Assembly (NCBI GenBank): GCA_015654615.1
Contig: JAATGN010000287.1
Coordinates: 1 to 52,807, forward strand
Reading direction: 5' to 3'
Length of the DNA: 52,807 bases
Origin: Rhodospirillales bacterium
GTDB taxonomy: Bacteria; Pseudomonadota; Alphaproteobacteria; Rhodospirillales; Magnetospirillaceae
In this document: positions 1-8,022 of the stretch, in pieces
Layout: each line of letters starts with the position of its first letter
How positions within the stretch are numbered: position 1 is the stretch's first letter
The notes under the pieces: model-generated
What the model was told of the DNA's origin: nothing
The model's database searches: none
Seen by the model: only the letters and a program-made list of their open reading frames with translations
Made by a program: the position numbers and the translations under genes

Positions 1-270
1 CATGTTGCCGTCGCTGTTGGCCTGCGACTGCATGTAGAGCATGTTCTCGACGCCGTTGATCTGTTCCTCGATGGGCGCCGCCACGGTTTCGGCGATCACC
101 TTGGGATTGGCCCCCGGGAATTGCGCATGGACGACCACCGAGGGGGGGACCACCTCGGGATATTCCGCCGTCGGCAATTTGGTCAGGGCGATCAGCCCCG
201 CCAGCAAAATCACCGTCGAGAGAACGCCGGCGAAAATCGGCCGGTCGATGAAGAATTTGGAAATGTTCAT
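1..270 (-). CDS. RND efflux transporter, inner-membrane permease (MexF/AcrB type), N-terminal part
   Basis: Partial gene: only the first 90 codons are in the window and the rest lies beyond base 1. The product would be the proton-driven inner-membrane pump of a tripartite multidrug efflux system. The N-terminus reads MNISKFFIDRPIFAGVLS, the usual start of MexF-like permeases, followed by the first transmembrane helix and the start of the periplasmic porter domain (FPGANPKVIAETVAAPIEEQ). The ATG at 268-270 is preceded by a strong GGAGGATATC ribosome-binding site. It lies 14 bases downstream of the adaptor gene, so the two form one minus-strand operon. Substrates cannot be read from this fragment. 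Confidence 0.9.
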   Translation of the reverse strand, partial: MNISKFFIDRPIFAGVLSTVILLAGLIALTKLPTAEYPEVVPPSVVVHAQFPGANPKVIAETVAAPIEEQINGVENMLYMQSQANSDGNM

Positions 271-284
271 GATATCCTCCGGCG

Positions 285-1466
285 CTATTCGGCTGACTTG
301 GGGGAAAGAGCGACGTCGGCCATGCCGACGGCGCGCGCCCGCACGCTGTCGTTGGGCCGGACCCGCTGGACGCCGTTCACGACGATGCGTTCACCGGGCT
401 TGAGGCCGCCGGTGACGACGCGCAGGCCGTCGTGCAGACCGCCCAAGGCGATTTCCCGATAGCGGACCCGGTTCTCGTCATCGACCACCAGCACATATTT
501 CTTCGCCTGGTCGGTGCCGATCGCCTGATCGTCGACCATGACGGCGGGATGCGGTTTTCCGCCGCCCACCCTGACCCGGGCGTAGAGCCCCGGCACCAGC
601 GAGCCGTCGGCATTGTCGAAGCGGGCCCGCACGCGGATGGTGCCGGAACCGGTGTCCAGATGGTTGTCCACCGAGACGACGGTCCCTTCGCGCGAAAAGC
701 CGTCTTCGTCGGCCAATCCCAGCGAAACGGGAAACGCCCCGCTGGCGTCGTGGCGCAAATTGCGCAGGTAGGTCTGCTCGTCGACGTCGAAGGAGGCATA
801 GATCGGCGAGACCGAGACCAGCGTGGTCAGCAGCGGCGCATTGGCGCCCGCCGAGACGATGTTGCCGACGGTCAGTTCGGCCCGGGACACCCGGCCCGAC
901 ACCGGGGCCGTGATGTGCGTATAGGCCAGATTGATCTTCGCGGTCTCCAGCGCCGCCTTCGCCGCCTTCAGATTGGCGGCGGCTTCCCGCGCGGCGTTCC
1001 GCCTGGCGTCATAGTCGCGCGTCGCGATGGCGTCGCTGGCGAGAAGCCGGTCGGCGCGGGCGGCGTCGGTCGCCGTATAACCCGCCCGCGCCTCGGCGGC
1101 GGCCAGCGCGGCGGCGGCCCGATCGACCTCGGCCTCATAGGGACGGGGATCGATGGTGAACAGCGGATCGCCCTTCCTCACCAGACCGCCGTCCTTGATG
1201 TCGGCCGCCACGATCGTCCCGGAGACGAGCGGACGGATATCGACCTTGTCCACCGCTTCCAGTCGCCCCGAATAGCTCTGCCAGTCGGTGATCGATCGGT
1301 CGAGGACGGTGGCGGCGTCGACCTCCACCGCCGAAGCGGCATTGACCGAGGCCTCGGCCGGGCTCAAGGGCGTGACGCCATAACCATGAATGACGGCGAT
1401 GCCGGCGGTGCCGGCGGCGAAAAGCGCGCCGAGCGCGACGGATAGCCGTTTGCGGGAGGCGGACAT
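285..1466 (-). CDS. RND efflux periplasmic adaptor (MexE/AcrA family)
   Basis: This is the membrane fusion protein that links the RND pump to an outer-membrane channel. The open frame runs further upstream, but the ATG at 1466 is chosen because it follows AAGGAG and opens a normal N-terminal membrane anchor (MSASRKRLSVALGALFAAGTA). That gives 393 residues, typical of the family. The barrel-sandwich/lipoyl region (VDIRPLVSGTIVAADI) comes first, then the Ala-rich alpha-hairpin, then the beta-barrel with SPIYASFDVDEQTYL, a MexE-subfamily signature. It is the first gene of the operon with the permease. The upstream DNA carries a decayed copy of a LysR control region, so LysR-type control, as for MexEF-OprN in Pseudomonas, is plausible but inferred. 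Confidence 0.9.
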   Translation of the reverse strand: MSASRKRLSVALGALFAAGTAGIAVIHGYGVTPLSPAEASVNAASAVEVDAATVLDRSITDWQSYSGRLEAVDKVDIRPLVSGTIVAADIKDGGLVRKGDPLFTIDPRPYEAEVDRAAAALAAAEARAGYTATDAARADRLLASDAIATRDYDARRNAAREAAANLKAAKAALETAKINLAYTHITAPVSGRVSRAELTVGNIVSAGANAPLLTTLVSVSPIYASFDVDEQTYLRNLRHDASGAFPVSLGLADEDGFSREGTVVSVDNHLDTGSGTIRVRARFDNADGSLVPGLYARVRVGGGKPHPAVMVDDQAIGTDQAKKYVLVVDDENRVRYREIALGGLHDGLRVVTGGLKPGERIVVNGVQRVRPNDSVRARAVGMADVALSPKSAE

Positions 1467-1570
1467 GTTGGGGGCTCCTTGCGGTTCAAAACGGTTTGCA
1501 CGAAAAGGGGGCTGATGGCCGATCCCTTGGAAAGGGCTGCGCCGGCCGATCGGGGACCGCGCGTCATCAG

Positions 1571-1670
1571 CGAGCGGCATTGTGACTTCCGCCCCAGAAT
1601 TGATAAACACGGTAAAATGATATTCTTTGTCGCCTATGGAGATACAATTGACGCGGACTGATGCGTCGTT
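1571..1670 (+). promoter_or_regulatory. Decayed copy of the lysR 5' control region, upstream of mexE
   Basis: About 78 bases here align without gaps to 3913-3990, the region running into the start of the lysR gene, with 60 identities by hand count. The first 22 bases differ at one position, and TTGATAAAC and TTTGTC are retained. Homology continues weakly into the first lysR codons (GATGCGTCG in both). In this copy the lysR start codon is lost and the frame stops at once. I read it as the remnant of a divergent lysR gene whose operator may still serve mexE. Confidence 0.65.
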
Positions 1671-1700
1671 GCGGGGCGCTTCATCGACAGGCCAGGAGCA

Positions 1701-1815
1701 GTGGCACCGGCGTCCCTGCCGGTGGAAAAGACTCCGCCGCGAAGCGGCGGACACCGGCGCTTAAGGCCGGTGCCACTTTTCTTTTTCATCCAGGACGGGG
1801 CGGCCGGCGGCCGGG
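1701..1815 (+). repeat. Dispersed palindromic repeat, family 1 (copy A)
   Basis: The core at 1701-1776 begins GTGGCACCGGCGTCCCTGCC and ends GGCCGGTGCCAC, with an inner GCCGC/GCGGC stem, so the unit folds on itself. A pyrimidine-rich tail (CTTTTTCATCCAGGACGGGG) follows. Near-identical copies lie at 5032, 15535 (inverted), 32549 and 48675, always between genes. No ORF is associated, so it is a REP/MITE-like element. Confidence 0.85.
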
Positions 1816-1854
1816 GCGGAAGGCGCGGTGACGCGTCTGTTTCAGAGCGGACCT

Positions 1855-3051
1855 TCAGGAAAGGGTTTTAAGAACGTCGCGGTTCCAGGCGAGCAACTGG
1901 TCCAGGCGTCCCGCTTTGACCTTTCGAGGCCACGCGGGATCGACGAGCAGGCCGCGACCGATGGCGATCAGGTCGAAATCGCCCCGTTCCATCATGACGA
2001 GCAGACGATCGATTCCGGAAACGTCGCTGGGCTGGCCCATCAGCGTGTCGACATGCTCGCCGGTCATCGCGACCGAACCGACCGAGATGGTCGGCTTGCC
2101 CGAGAGCGTCCTGGTCCAGGCGGCGAGGTTGCGGTCCGAGCCGAACTCGCATTCCCAGAAGCGGCGTTGCGAGCAATGGAAAATGTCGACGCCGACCTCG
2201 GCCAAGGGACCGACGAATGCCTCCAACTCGCCGGGGGTCTTGAAGATTTTCGCGCCGAAGTCCTGGATCTTCCACTGCGATATCCGCAGCGAGATCGGAA
2301 AATTCGGCCCGGTCAGGCGGCGTATTTCCGCGACGGTATCGACAGCCAGCCGGATCCGATTGCGGAGCGGCCCGCCGTAGTCGTCGGCGCGGCGATTGGT
2401 CCCGTCCCAGAAGAACTGGTCGAAGAGATAGCCGTGCGCCGCGTGGATCTCCACGCCGTCGAAGCCGGTCCGCTGGGCGTTGGCGGCGGCCTTGCCGAAG
2501 GCTTCGACCACCGCATCCAGATCGGCCTGCGTGGCGGGTTCGCCGTCGAGCGTCGTTTTCGATCCGATGCCGCCGAACAGACCGGAGGGTCCGATCCGGC
2601 GCGGCACCACGGAGTTGGCCGGTTTCGGGGCGTAGAGACCCTCGATGACCGGCTGCTTCATCTGTCCGACGTGCCAGAGCTGCGAGAAGATCGGCACGCC
2701 TTCGGCATGCACCTCCCGCACGACCTCCGCCCAGCCGTCGAGCGCGTCCGCACCATACATGCGCGGAACGTCGGCCTCGTTCGCCCCGGCCTCGTCCGGC
2801 ACCCAGGTTCCTTCGGTGATGATCAGCCCGACGCCGCCTTTGGCCCGCCGCCGGTAATAGGCGGCATTTGCGGCGCCGGGCACGCCGGCCGGCGACATCG
2901 TCCGGGTCATCGGCGGCATGACGATGCGGTTCTTCAGGAACAGGCCGCCGGCCTGCACCGGCTCGAAAAGCTTGGCGGTCCGGGCGCTCGATATGGCGAC
3001 CGGACCGGTTTGGTCCCGGCGTGGCGCGGGGACGGGCGAATTGCTGGTCAT
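1855..3051 (-). CDS. NADH:flavin oxidoreductase, Old Yellow Enzyme family
   Basis: A 398-residue FMN-dependent TIM-barrel ene-reductase, probably cytosolic, reducing activated C=C bonds or other electrophiles with NAD(P)H. The N-terminal strand KNRIVMPPMTR, the SQLWHVGQ segment, the active-site pair in EIHAAHGYLFDQFF and the NRRADDYGG loop are standard OYE landmarks. The C-terminal phosphate-binding loop (DLIAIGRGLLVDPAW) is intact. The start at 3051 has only a weak GTGAG-like site ahead of it. It is flanked by mexE downstream and chaC upstream on the same strand, and the neighbourhood (efflux, glutathione turnover, LysR) fits electrophile stress. The physiological substrate is unknown. Confidence 0.88.
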   Translation of the reverse strand: MTSNSPVPAPRRDQTGPVAISSARTAKLFEPVQAGGLFLKNRIVMPPMTRTMSPAGVPGAANAAYYRRRAKGGVGLIITEGTWVPDEAGANEADVPRMYGADALDGWAEVVREVHAEGVPIFSQLWHVGQMKQPVIEGLYAPKPANSVVPRRIGPSGLFGGIGSKTTLDGEPATQADLDAVVEAFGKAAANAQRTGFDGVEIHAAHGYLFDQFFWDGTNRRADDYGGPLRNRIRLAVDTVAEIRRLTGPNFPISLRISQWKIQDFGAKIFKTPGELEAFVGPLAEVGVDIFHCSQRRFWECEFGSDRNLAAWTRTLSGKPTISVGSVAMTGEHVDTLMGQPSDVSGIDRLLVMMERGDFDLIAIGRGLLVDPAWPRKVKAGRLDQLLAWNRDVLKTLS

Positions 3052-3197
3052 CGGAACTCACTTTCATGGCGGAGGGAAAAACGCCTTCCGCCGCATTATT
3101 GAGGTGTCGTCCCGGTCGATAAAGCCGAGGCAAGGCGACGCTCTGTCGCCGAAAGGGACACAATGCAGGGAGCCGCCCCCGACCGTCGAACGTTGCC

Positions 3198-3866
3198 TCA
3201 GCCGCCTTTTGCCGAAGAGAGTTTCTTCAGTTCGCGGGCGAGGGCTTCGACATAACCGTCGCGGACCCCGTCTTCGGCCAGGGCGGAGGCCAGCTTGAAC
3301 AGATAGTCCGCGTTGCTGCCGAGCGGGCCCGACGCGGCGGCCATCAAGGGCGCCACGGACGAAACGGTCACATCCTTTTCGTAAAGCGGATGCCCGGGGT
3401 CGGCCACGAAGGCGAGCGCCGTCGCTCGCCTGCCGTCCTCCAGCCGGATCGCGGTCCAGGTCGGACGATAGGCGCCGGTCGGCATTTCCCGGATCCACAA
3501 CAGGCGCAATTCCTCGGCAATGCCGGTTTCGGCGAGCTTGAAGGCGACGCCCCGCGTCGAACCGCCCGGTTCCAGCCCCAGCATCCGGCCGGGCGTCCGG
3601 ACACTTCCCCGGCCGGCGATCAGCCGCAGGCAGAAACTCCGATGCCATCCATGCAAGGTCGCCGGCTGCCGGCCGACGATCTTCAGCAGGGGATTCCAGA
3701 TCAGCGAGCCGTAACCGAAAACCAGCAGGTCGCCCGGGCCGGGCCGCATCCGCATCGTTTCGGCCAGGGAGTTTTCGATGCACTCCCGGCTCCAGAGAAT
3801 TTCCGTGGGCAGCGTGTCGAAGCTTTCCAGATAGGCGCCCGAGAGGATCGAATTTCGCGTCAACAT
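3198..3866 (-). CDS. chaC: Glutathione-specific gamma-glutamylcyclotransferase (ChaC family)
   Basis: ChaC enzymes cleave glutathione to 5-oxoproline and Cys-Gly in the cytosol. The signature VFGYGSLIWNP lies at about residues 49-59 and the likely catalytic Glu is E127 in WIREMPTGAY, equivalent to the REK motif of the family. I place the start at the ATG at 3866 (MLTRNSILSG, 222 residues), which has AAAGG upstream. A second in-frame ATG at 3884 is possible. Longer readings would run into the divergent lysR promoter. The shared intergenic region with lysR suggests LysR-controlled expression (inference). Confidence 0.85.
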   Translation of the reverse strand: MLTRNSILSGAYLESFDTLPTEILWSRECIENSLAETMRMRPGPGDLLVFGYGSLIWNPLLKIVGRQPATLHGWHRSFCLRLIAGRGSVRTPGRMLGLEPGGSTRGVAFKLAETGIAEELRLLWIREMPTGAYRPTWTAIRLEDGRRATALAFVADPGHPLYEKDVTVSSVAPLMAAASGPLGSNADYLFKLASALAEDGVRDGYVEALARELKKLSSAKGG

Positions 3867-3912
3867 CGTCCAGGCCTTTCGCATCGCCGACGAAGCGGCG
3901 GCGTCCGCGCAA

Positions 3913-3988
3913 CGAGAGGCATTGTGACTTCCGCTCGGGTTTTGATAAACTTGGAAAAATGAGACTATTTGTCTCTCAGGAGGATACA
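3913..3988 (+). promoter_or_regulatory. Divergent chaC/lysR control region with palindrome
   Basis: This interval holds the parental copy of the sequence seen decayed at 1571-1650. It contains TTGATAAAC and an inverted repeat GAGAC-TATTT-GTCTC at 3961-3975, a plausible LysR-type binding site. The lysR ribosome-binding site AGGAGG follows at 3979-3984. Exact operators and -10/-35 elements are not assigned. Confidence 0.55.
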
Positions 3989-4912
3989 ATGATCGAGCAC
4001 ACCGATGCGTCGATCCCCGATATCGCGGCCTTTGCGGCGGTGGCGCAAACCGGCAGCTTCACGCGCGCCGCCGAGGGACTGGGCACCAGCAAATCGAACG
4101 TCGGCAAGGCGGTGCAACGGCTCGAGAGCCGGCTGGGAACCCGCCTGTTCCAACGCACGACCCGGGCCGTCCGCCTCACCGAGGACGGAGAAACCTATCT
4201 GCTGGCGGCGCAAGCCGCGCTGGACGGCCTGCGCGAGGCGGAACAGGCCCTGGCCGCCCGGCGGGCGGAACCGATCGGCCGCGTGCGGCTCAATCTGCCG
4301 GCCGGATTCGGCCGGCTGCTGCTGCCGGCCCTGGCTTCGCTCCGGCAGCGTTATCCCAAGATCACGCTTGAAATGCTGCTGACCGACAGAATGTCCGATC
4401 CGGTCGGCGAGGGCTGGGACATCGTGGTGCGCATCGGCGAATTGCCCCAGGACGGCGACATGACGGTGCGCAAGCTCTGCGCCCTGCGCTTCGGACTTTA
4501 TGCCTCGCCCGAGTATCTCGCCCGCCGGGGCGCCGTGACCACGGTCGGGGACCTCAGCGCACATGAGGCGATCATTTTCCGCGGCTCGTCGGGACAGCTG
4601 CGTCCGTGGACGGTGCAGGACGGCGGCCTGGTGCGGGACATCCTGCCGACGCCGGCGCTCGTCCTGTCCGATGGCCAGGTGCTGGTCGAGGCGGCGGTGA
4701 ACGGTTTCGGCATCACCCAGATCATCGACCGGGTCGCCCAGCCCTATGTGGAGGCGGGAAGGCTTCGGCCTGTCCTGCCGAGCGCCGACGTCGACGGTCC
4801 GCCGGTGCACGCCCTGATCCCGCTCGGCCAGAGGATGGCGGCGAAAACGCGCACGGTCCTCACCTGCCTGGCGGAGAGCCTGCGGCGGCCGGCCGGCCAG
4901 AGCGGCCATTGA
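3989..4912 (+). CDS. LysR-family transcriptional regulator
   Basis: A 307-residue regulator with an N-terminal winged helix (about residues 10-68: FAAVAQTGSFTRAAEGLG, then RLESRLGTRLFQRTTR) and a C-terminal type 2 periplasmic-binding-protein-like effector domain (from about residue 88). The start at 3989 is chosen over an upstream in-frame ATG at 3959 because AGGAGG lies five bases before it. It is divergent from chaC. The duplicated control sequence in front of mexE suggests both promoters belong to its regulon. The RTTRAVRLTEDG stretch matches the CrgA-like subgroup, which often controls nearby oxidoreductases. The inducer is unknown. Confidence 0.9.
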   Translation: MIEHTDASIPDIAAFAAVAQTGSFTRAAEGLGTSKSNVGKAVQRLESRLGTRLFQRTTRAVRLTEDGETYLLAAQAALDGLREAEQALAARRAEPIGRVRLNLPAGFGRLLLPALASLRQRYPKITLEMLLTDRMSDPVGEGWDIVVRIGELPQDGDMTVRKLCALRFGLYASPEYLARRGAVTTVGDLSAHEAIIFRGSSGQLRPWTVQDGGLVRDILPTPALVLSDGQVLVEAAVNGFGITQIIDRVAQPYVEAGRLRPVLPSADVDGPPVHALIPLGQRMAAKTRTVLTCLAESLRRPAGQSGH

Positions 4913-4968
4913 GGCCGCGGCCAAGCGCGCGGAAGCGCGCGCCCGGCGAGGGACATCAAGAAAAGCCG

Positions 4969-4999
4969 GAGCGTGATGCCGATTTAAGGCATCGCGCTC
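4969..4999 (+). terminator. Stem-loop downstream of lysR
   Basis: A 12-base stem (GAGCGTGATGCC with GGCATCGCGCTC, one G-U pair) closes a 7-base loop 57 bases after the lysR stop. There is no clear T tract, so it is either a terminator or a small repeat of the kind common in alphaproteobacteria. A second GCGCGC-GGAA-GCGCGC hairpin lies at about 4926-4941. Confidence 0.45.
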
Positions 5000-5031
5000 T
5001 AGGTTCGATACTGTTCCCTCAAGTTTCGTCA

Positions 5032-5145
5032 GTGGCACCGCGTCCCTGCCGGTGGAAAAGACTCCGCCGCGCAGGCGGCGGACACCGGCAGGGACGCCGG
5101 TGCCACTTTTCCTTATTCTTCCGGGACGGGGCGGCACTCCCCCGT
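5032..5145 (+). repeat. Dispersed palindromic repeat, family 1 (copy B)
   Basis: The core 5032-5106 matches copy A base for base over most of its length (GTGGCACCGCGTCCCTGCCG with one missing G) and is followed by the same pyrimidine tail and GGGACGGGGCGGC. It fills the space between lysR and the convergent SpmAB-like gene. Confidence 0.85.
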
Positions 5146-5175
5146 CATTTTTGGCCGCGGTGGGGCCGGCCTCCG

Positions 5176-6450
5176 TCATCCGTACAGCCAGCGGCAGATC
5201 ACCACCGAGAACACCGTCCCGCCGAGATCGGCCAGCAGGCCGGCCAGCAGGGCGTGGCGGATGCGCTTGACGCCGGCCGCGCCGAAATAGACGGCCAGGA
5301 CATAGAAGGTCGTCTCGGAGGAACCGTAGATGGTGCTGACCAGCATGCCGAGATAGCCATCCGGCCCGATGGCCGGATCCTTGAGCAGGGACGCCAGATA
5401 ACCGAAGGAGGCCGAGCCGGACAGCGAGCGCAGGACGGCCATGCCGAGCGCCTCGGGCGGCAGGCCGAAGACGCCGGTGATCCGGCCGAGCGGAGCGATC
5501 AGCAGTTCCATCGCCCCGCTTTCGCGAAACATCCCGACCGCCACCAGGATGGCCACCAGATAGGGCAGGATGCGCAAGGAGACGGCCAGACCGTCCTTGG
5601 CCCCCTCGACGAAGGCCTCGTAGACGGCGACGCGGCGCAGCAGGCCATACCCCGGGATGCCGACCAGCATGGCCGGAATGATCCAGGGCGACAGGGTGCG
5701 GCCCCACAGCACCGTCAGCGGAACGAGGGACAGGCAGACGGCGGCGGCCAGCCCCGACACCCAGACCGGATAGGGCGGCAGGACATCTTCGGCGGCGGGC
5801 TCCTCTTCCGCCGCATCGAGCGGCCGCTCGCAGACGGGACCATCGGCCGGAAACCAGCGGGCCCCCCATTTGGCGAACAGGATGGCGAGGCCGGTCGACC
5901 ATAGGGTGGCGAACAGGGTGGTGGGGATCACCGCGGCCGGGTCGTGCGACCCGATCGCCGTCCGGAGCGCCATCACATGGGTCGGCAGCAAGGTGACATT
6001 GGCCGTGTTCAGCGCCAGGAACAGCACCATGGCGTCGGTGGCGACGCCCTGGCGCGGATTGAGCCGCTCCAAGGCCTGCATGGCGCGCACCCCGAAAGGC
6101 GTGGCGGCGTTGGAAAGCCCCAGGACGTTGGCGGCGACATTCATCACCATGGCGCCCATCGCCGGATGGTCCGGCGGTATTTCGGGAAACAGGCGATGCA
6201 GCAGGGGCCGCAACAGGCGGGCCAGCCCGCGCATCAGCCCGCCCGCCTCGGCGATCTTCATGAGGCCGAGGAACAGGGCCATGGTGCCGATCAATCCCAG
6301 GCCGAGGGTGACCGCCCCTTCGGCCGCCTTCACCGCGGCCAGGCCCAAAGCCTCCATCGGCGAGCCGTCGCCCGGGAGGGGCAGCGTCACTTGCCGCCAG
6401 CCGGCAACCGCGAAGGCCGTGACGATGATGGCGAAAAAAACGACGTTCAC
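5176..6450 (-). CDS. SpmA/SpmB-like nucleoside-recognition (Gate) domain membrane protein
   Basis: A 424-residue polytopic membrane protein in which two Gate-type domains are joined, equivalent to SpmA plus SpmB of spore formers. The first half carries the motif NVAANVLGLSNAATPFG and a second-half segment reads RSLSGSASFGYLASLL, both typical of the fused proteobacterial form. Translation starts at GTG (6448-6450) behind GGGGAG. Despite the historical name there is no reason to infer sporulation; the family's transported solute is not established. It stands alone, with repeats on both sides. Confidence 0.8.
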   Translation of the reverse strand: MNVVFFAIIVTAFAVAGWRQVTLPLPGDGSPMEALGLAAVKAAEGAVTLGLGLIGTMALFLGLMKIAEAGGLMRGLARLLRPLLHRLFPEIPPDHPAMGAMVMNVAANVLGLSNAATPFGVRAMQALERLNPRQGVATDAMVLFLALNTANVTLLPTHVMALRTAIGSHDPAAVIPTTLFATLWSTGLAILFAKWGARWFPADGPVCERPLDAAEEEPAAEDVLPPYPVWVSGLAAAVCLSLVPLTVLWGRTLSPWIIPAMLVGIPGYGLLRRVAVYEAFVEGAKDGLAVSLRILPYLVAILVAVGMFRESGAMELLIAPLGRITGVFGLPPEALGMAVLRSLSGSASFGYLASLLKDPAIGPDGYLGMLVSTIYGSSETTFYVLAVYFGAAGVKRIRHALLAGLLADLGGTVFSVVICRWLYG

Positions 6451-6482
6451 CGGCGGGGCTCCCCAAACGAAAAATGCTTTTC

Positions 6483-6578
6483 AGTGGGGCCGGCGTCGCT
6501 GCCGGCCTCCGCCGCAAAGCGGCGGAAATACTCATTTTTCGGCTTCGCCGAAACGCCGGCGCGGAGGCCGGCGCCACT
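6483..6578 (+). repeat. Divergent palindromic repeat related to family 1
   Basis: The ends AGTGGGGCCGGCGTC and GCCGGCGCCACT pair, with inner stems CCGCC/GGCGG and TTCGGCTTCGCCGAA. The architecture resembles family 1 but the interior differs (AAATACTCATTTTTC in place of AAAAGACTCC). It lies upstream of the SpmAB-like gene. Confidence 0.65.
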
Positions 6579-6610
6579 GATTTTTTCACACGCTCTGATC
6601 TCAAGGGCCT

Positions 6611-6639
6611 GGGACAAAGCGCGTCTCTTGTTTTGTCCC
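6611..6639 (-). terminator. Stem-loop after the DsrE-like gene
   Basis: An 8-base stem (GGGACAAA with TTTTGTCCC) encloses about 12 bases, 21 bases beyond the stop of the minus-strand DsrE-like gene. It is a plausible terminator for the 10635-6660 transcription unit. No T tract is obvious. Confidence 0.4.
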
Positions 6640-6659
6640 GGACCCTAAGGATCGTTGCC

Positions 6660-6971
6660 CTAGCTTCGAATATAGGACCAGCCCTCGGCCTGCAGGCGGG
6701 CCAGCAGGACCACGGCGGCCGGCGTGACGGCCAAGCCCGCCGCCGTCGCCGCCGCTTCGTCGATCCTGGCGGCGCGCAGGCTGTTGGCGCAGACGGTGAT
6801 CAAAGGATCGGTGGCGGCCTCGGCGGTTTCCGCCAGCGCCGTGACCGCCTCGGCATTGACCACGATGCGGACCGCGGCATCCGGGTCGGCCGCCAGGAGG
6901 TTGCGGGCGTTGGAACGAGCCCGGCGCAAGGCCGCGGCCGTCGGGGCATGCAGAAGGACGCGCAGCGTCAT
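6660..6971 (-). CDS. DsrE/DsrF-like small protein
   Basis: A 103-residue cytosolic protein with the DsrE fold pattern: an N-terminal strand (MTLRVLLHAPT), a helix, the strand RIVVNAEAV and the strand-turn ITVCANSL carrying Cys61, the position of the conserved persulfide-carrying Cys in DsrE/TusD-like proteins. The ATG overlaps the stop of the substrate-binding-protein gene by four bases (ATGA), so the two are translationally coupled. Much longer upstream readings overlap that gene and are discarded. A sulfur-relay or thiol-based role is possible, but no dsr or tus partners are nearby. Confidence 0.75.
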   Translation of the reverse strand: MTLRVLLHAPTAAALRRARSNARNLLAADPDAAVRIVVNAEAVTALAETAEAATDPLITVCANSLRAARIDEAAATAAGLAVTPAAVVLLARLQAEGWSYIRS

Positions 6972-7993
6972 CGCCGCGTCTCGGCCAGCACCGCGTCGTA
7001 GAGCGACGGGTCGATCAGATCTTCGAGAACCACCGGCTTGGTCTGGGCGCCGATCGCCAATTGGAAGTCCTGCATGCGCCGGGTCGGTTCGATCATCGGC
7101 CGCGGATCGCTGACGAAGGTGGTCCGCGCCCCGCTCATCGCCCTGGCCATCACCGCTTCGTCGATCAGCCCCTTGCCGACGAAGCGCATGACGTCGGGAA
7201 GGGCCTTCAGCGGCTGCTCGCGCAGCAATTGGTCGGCCCGGATATGGAGCTTCAGCAAAGCCCGGATGGCGGCCGGCTTGTCGCGGAGCGCCGCTTCGCT
7301 GACCACCAGCACCGCGCCTGCGTGACCGGGCAGGATAGCGGCCGACCGCGCCACGACCCTGGCGCCCGGCACCTTGGATTCGGCCAGGCTCAAGATCGGC
7401 TCGAGAATGGCGGCGGCGTCGACGTCGCCGGTCAGGAAAGCCTGCTGCACCTGGCTTTCCCCCATGCCCAGGTAATCGACGGCATTTTCCGGCAGTCCCA
7501 GGGTCTTGACCACCCAATAGCGGCCGATGGTGTCGGGCACCGCGCCCTTCGGCAGGCTGGCCATTTTCGGCTTGCGGCCTTGCTCGGCGGTGAATTTGCC
7601 GACCGCTTCGGCCGGGGGATATTTTTCCAGGGCTTCGAGAAAGCGACCGCGGGCGATGATGCCGACCTGCTCGACGACCGAACAGGCCAGGACCTTGATG
7701 GAGATGCCGTTGGCCCGCGCCACCATGGCCGGGCCGATGCCGACATAGGCGGCGTCCATCTTGCCCGACGCCATCGCCTGGACCATCACCGGACCGGATT
7801 CGAAGCGCGTCAGTTCGAGATCCAGCCCCGCCTGCTTGCTCCAGCCCTCGCCCACCATGACGAACAGGGGGGCCATCGGGACGATCGGGATATATCCGAC
7901 CACCAATTTGTCGTCCGCCCGCGCCGGCGGCGAAAGGCACGACAGGGCCATGACGGCGCAGAGAAAGGCGATGATGATCGAAAGACGTCTCAC
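6968..7993 (-). CDS. ABC-type substrate-binding protein (NMT1/SsuA/TauA-like), orphan
   Basis: A 341-residue exported protein. The signal peptide spans about residues 1-26 (ending PPARA-DD). The mature part has the NrtA/SsuA/THI5-like pattern: LVVGYIPIVPMAPLFV, GPVMVQAMASGKMDAAYVG, and a lobe ending AILEPILSLAESK. The GTG start at 7991-7993 follows a G-rich site 29 bases after the sensor gene. Proteins of this class bind aliphatic sulfonates, nitrate, bicarbonate or thiamine precursors. No permease or ATPase is adjacent, so it may deliver ligand to a distant transporter or act as a sensor input (inference). The ligand cannot be read from sequence. Confidence 0.85.
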   Translation of the reverse strand: MRRLSIIIAFLCAVMALSCLSPPARADDKLVVGYIPIVPMAPLFVMVGEGWSKQAGLDLELTRFESGPVMVQAMASGKMDAAYVGIGPAMVARANGISIKVLACSVVEQVGIIARGRFLEALEKYPPAEAVGKFTAEQGRKPKMASLPKGAVPDTIGRYWVVKTLGLPENAVDYLGMGESQVQQAFLTGDVDAAAILEPILSLAESKVPGARVVARSAAILPGHAGAVLVVSEAALRDKPAAIRALLKLHIRADQLLREQPLKALPDVMRFVGKGLIDEAVMARAMSGARTTFVSDPRPMIEPTRRMQDFQLAIGAQTKPVVLEDLIDPSLYDAVLAETRR

Positions 7994-8022
7994 GCGGGCA
8001 GGCCCCCAGTTTCCACAAAAGC

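Noticed and set aside
1466..1754. N-terminal extension of the MexE-like adaptor to 1754
   Set aside because: The extension translates the decayed lysR region and a repeat. The ATG at 1466 has AAGGAG and begins a normal membrane anchor.
1701..1815. Family 1 repeat considered as a CRISPR repeat
   Set aside because: Copies are single, thousands of bases apart and in both orientations. There are no regularly spaced spacers or cas genes.
5176..6450. SpmA/SpmB similarity taken as evidence of sporulation
   Set aside because: Fused SpmAB-like Gate proteins occur in many non-sporulating proteobacteria, and no other sporulation gene is present.
3965..6604. Long minus-strand frame through lysR and the SpmAB-like gene
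   Set aside because: It crosses two well-supported genes in the wrong frame and contains repeat-derived sequence.
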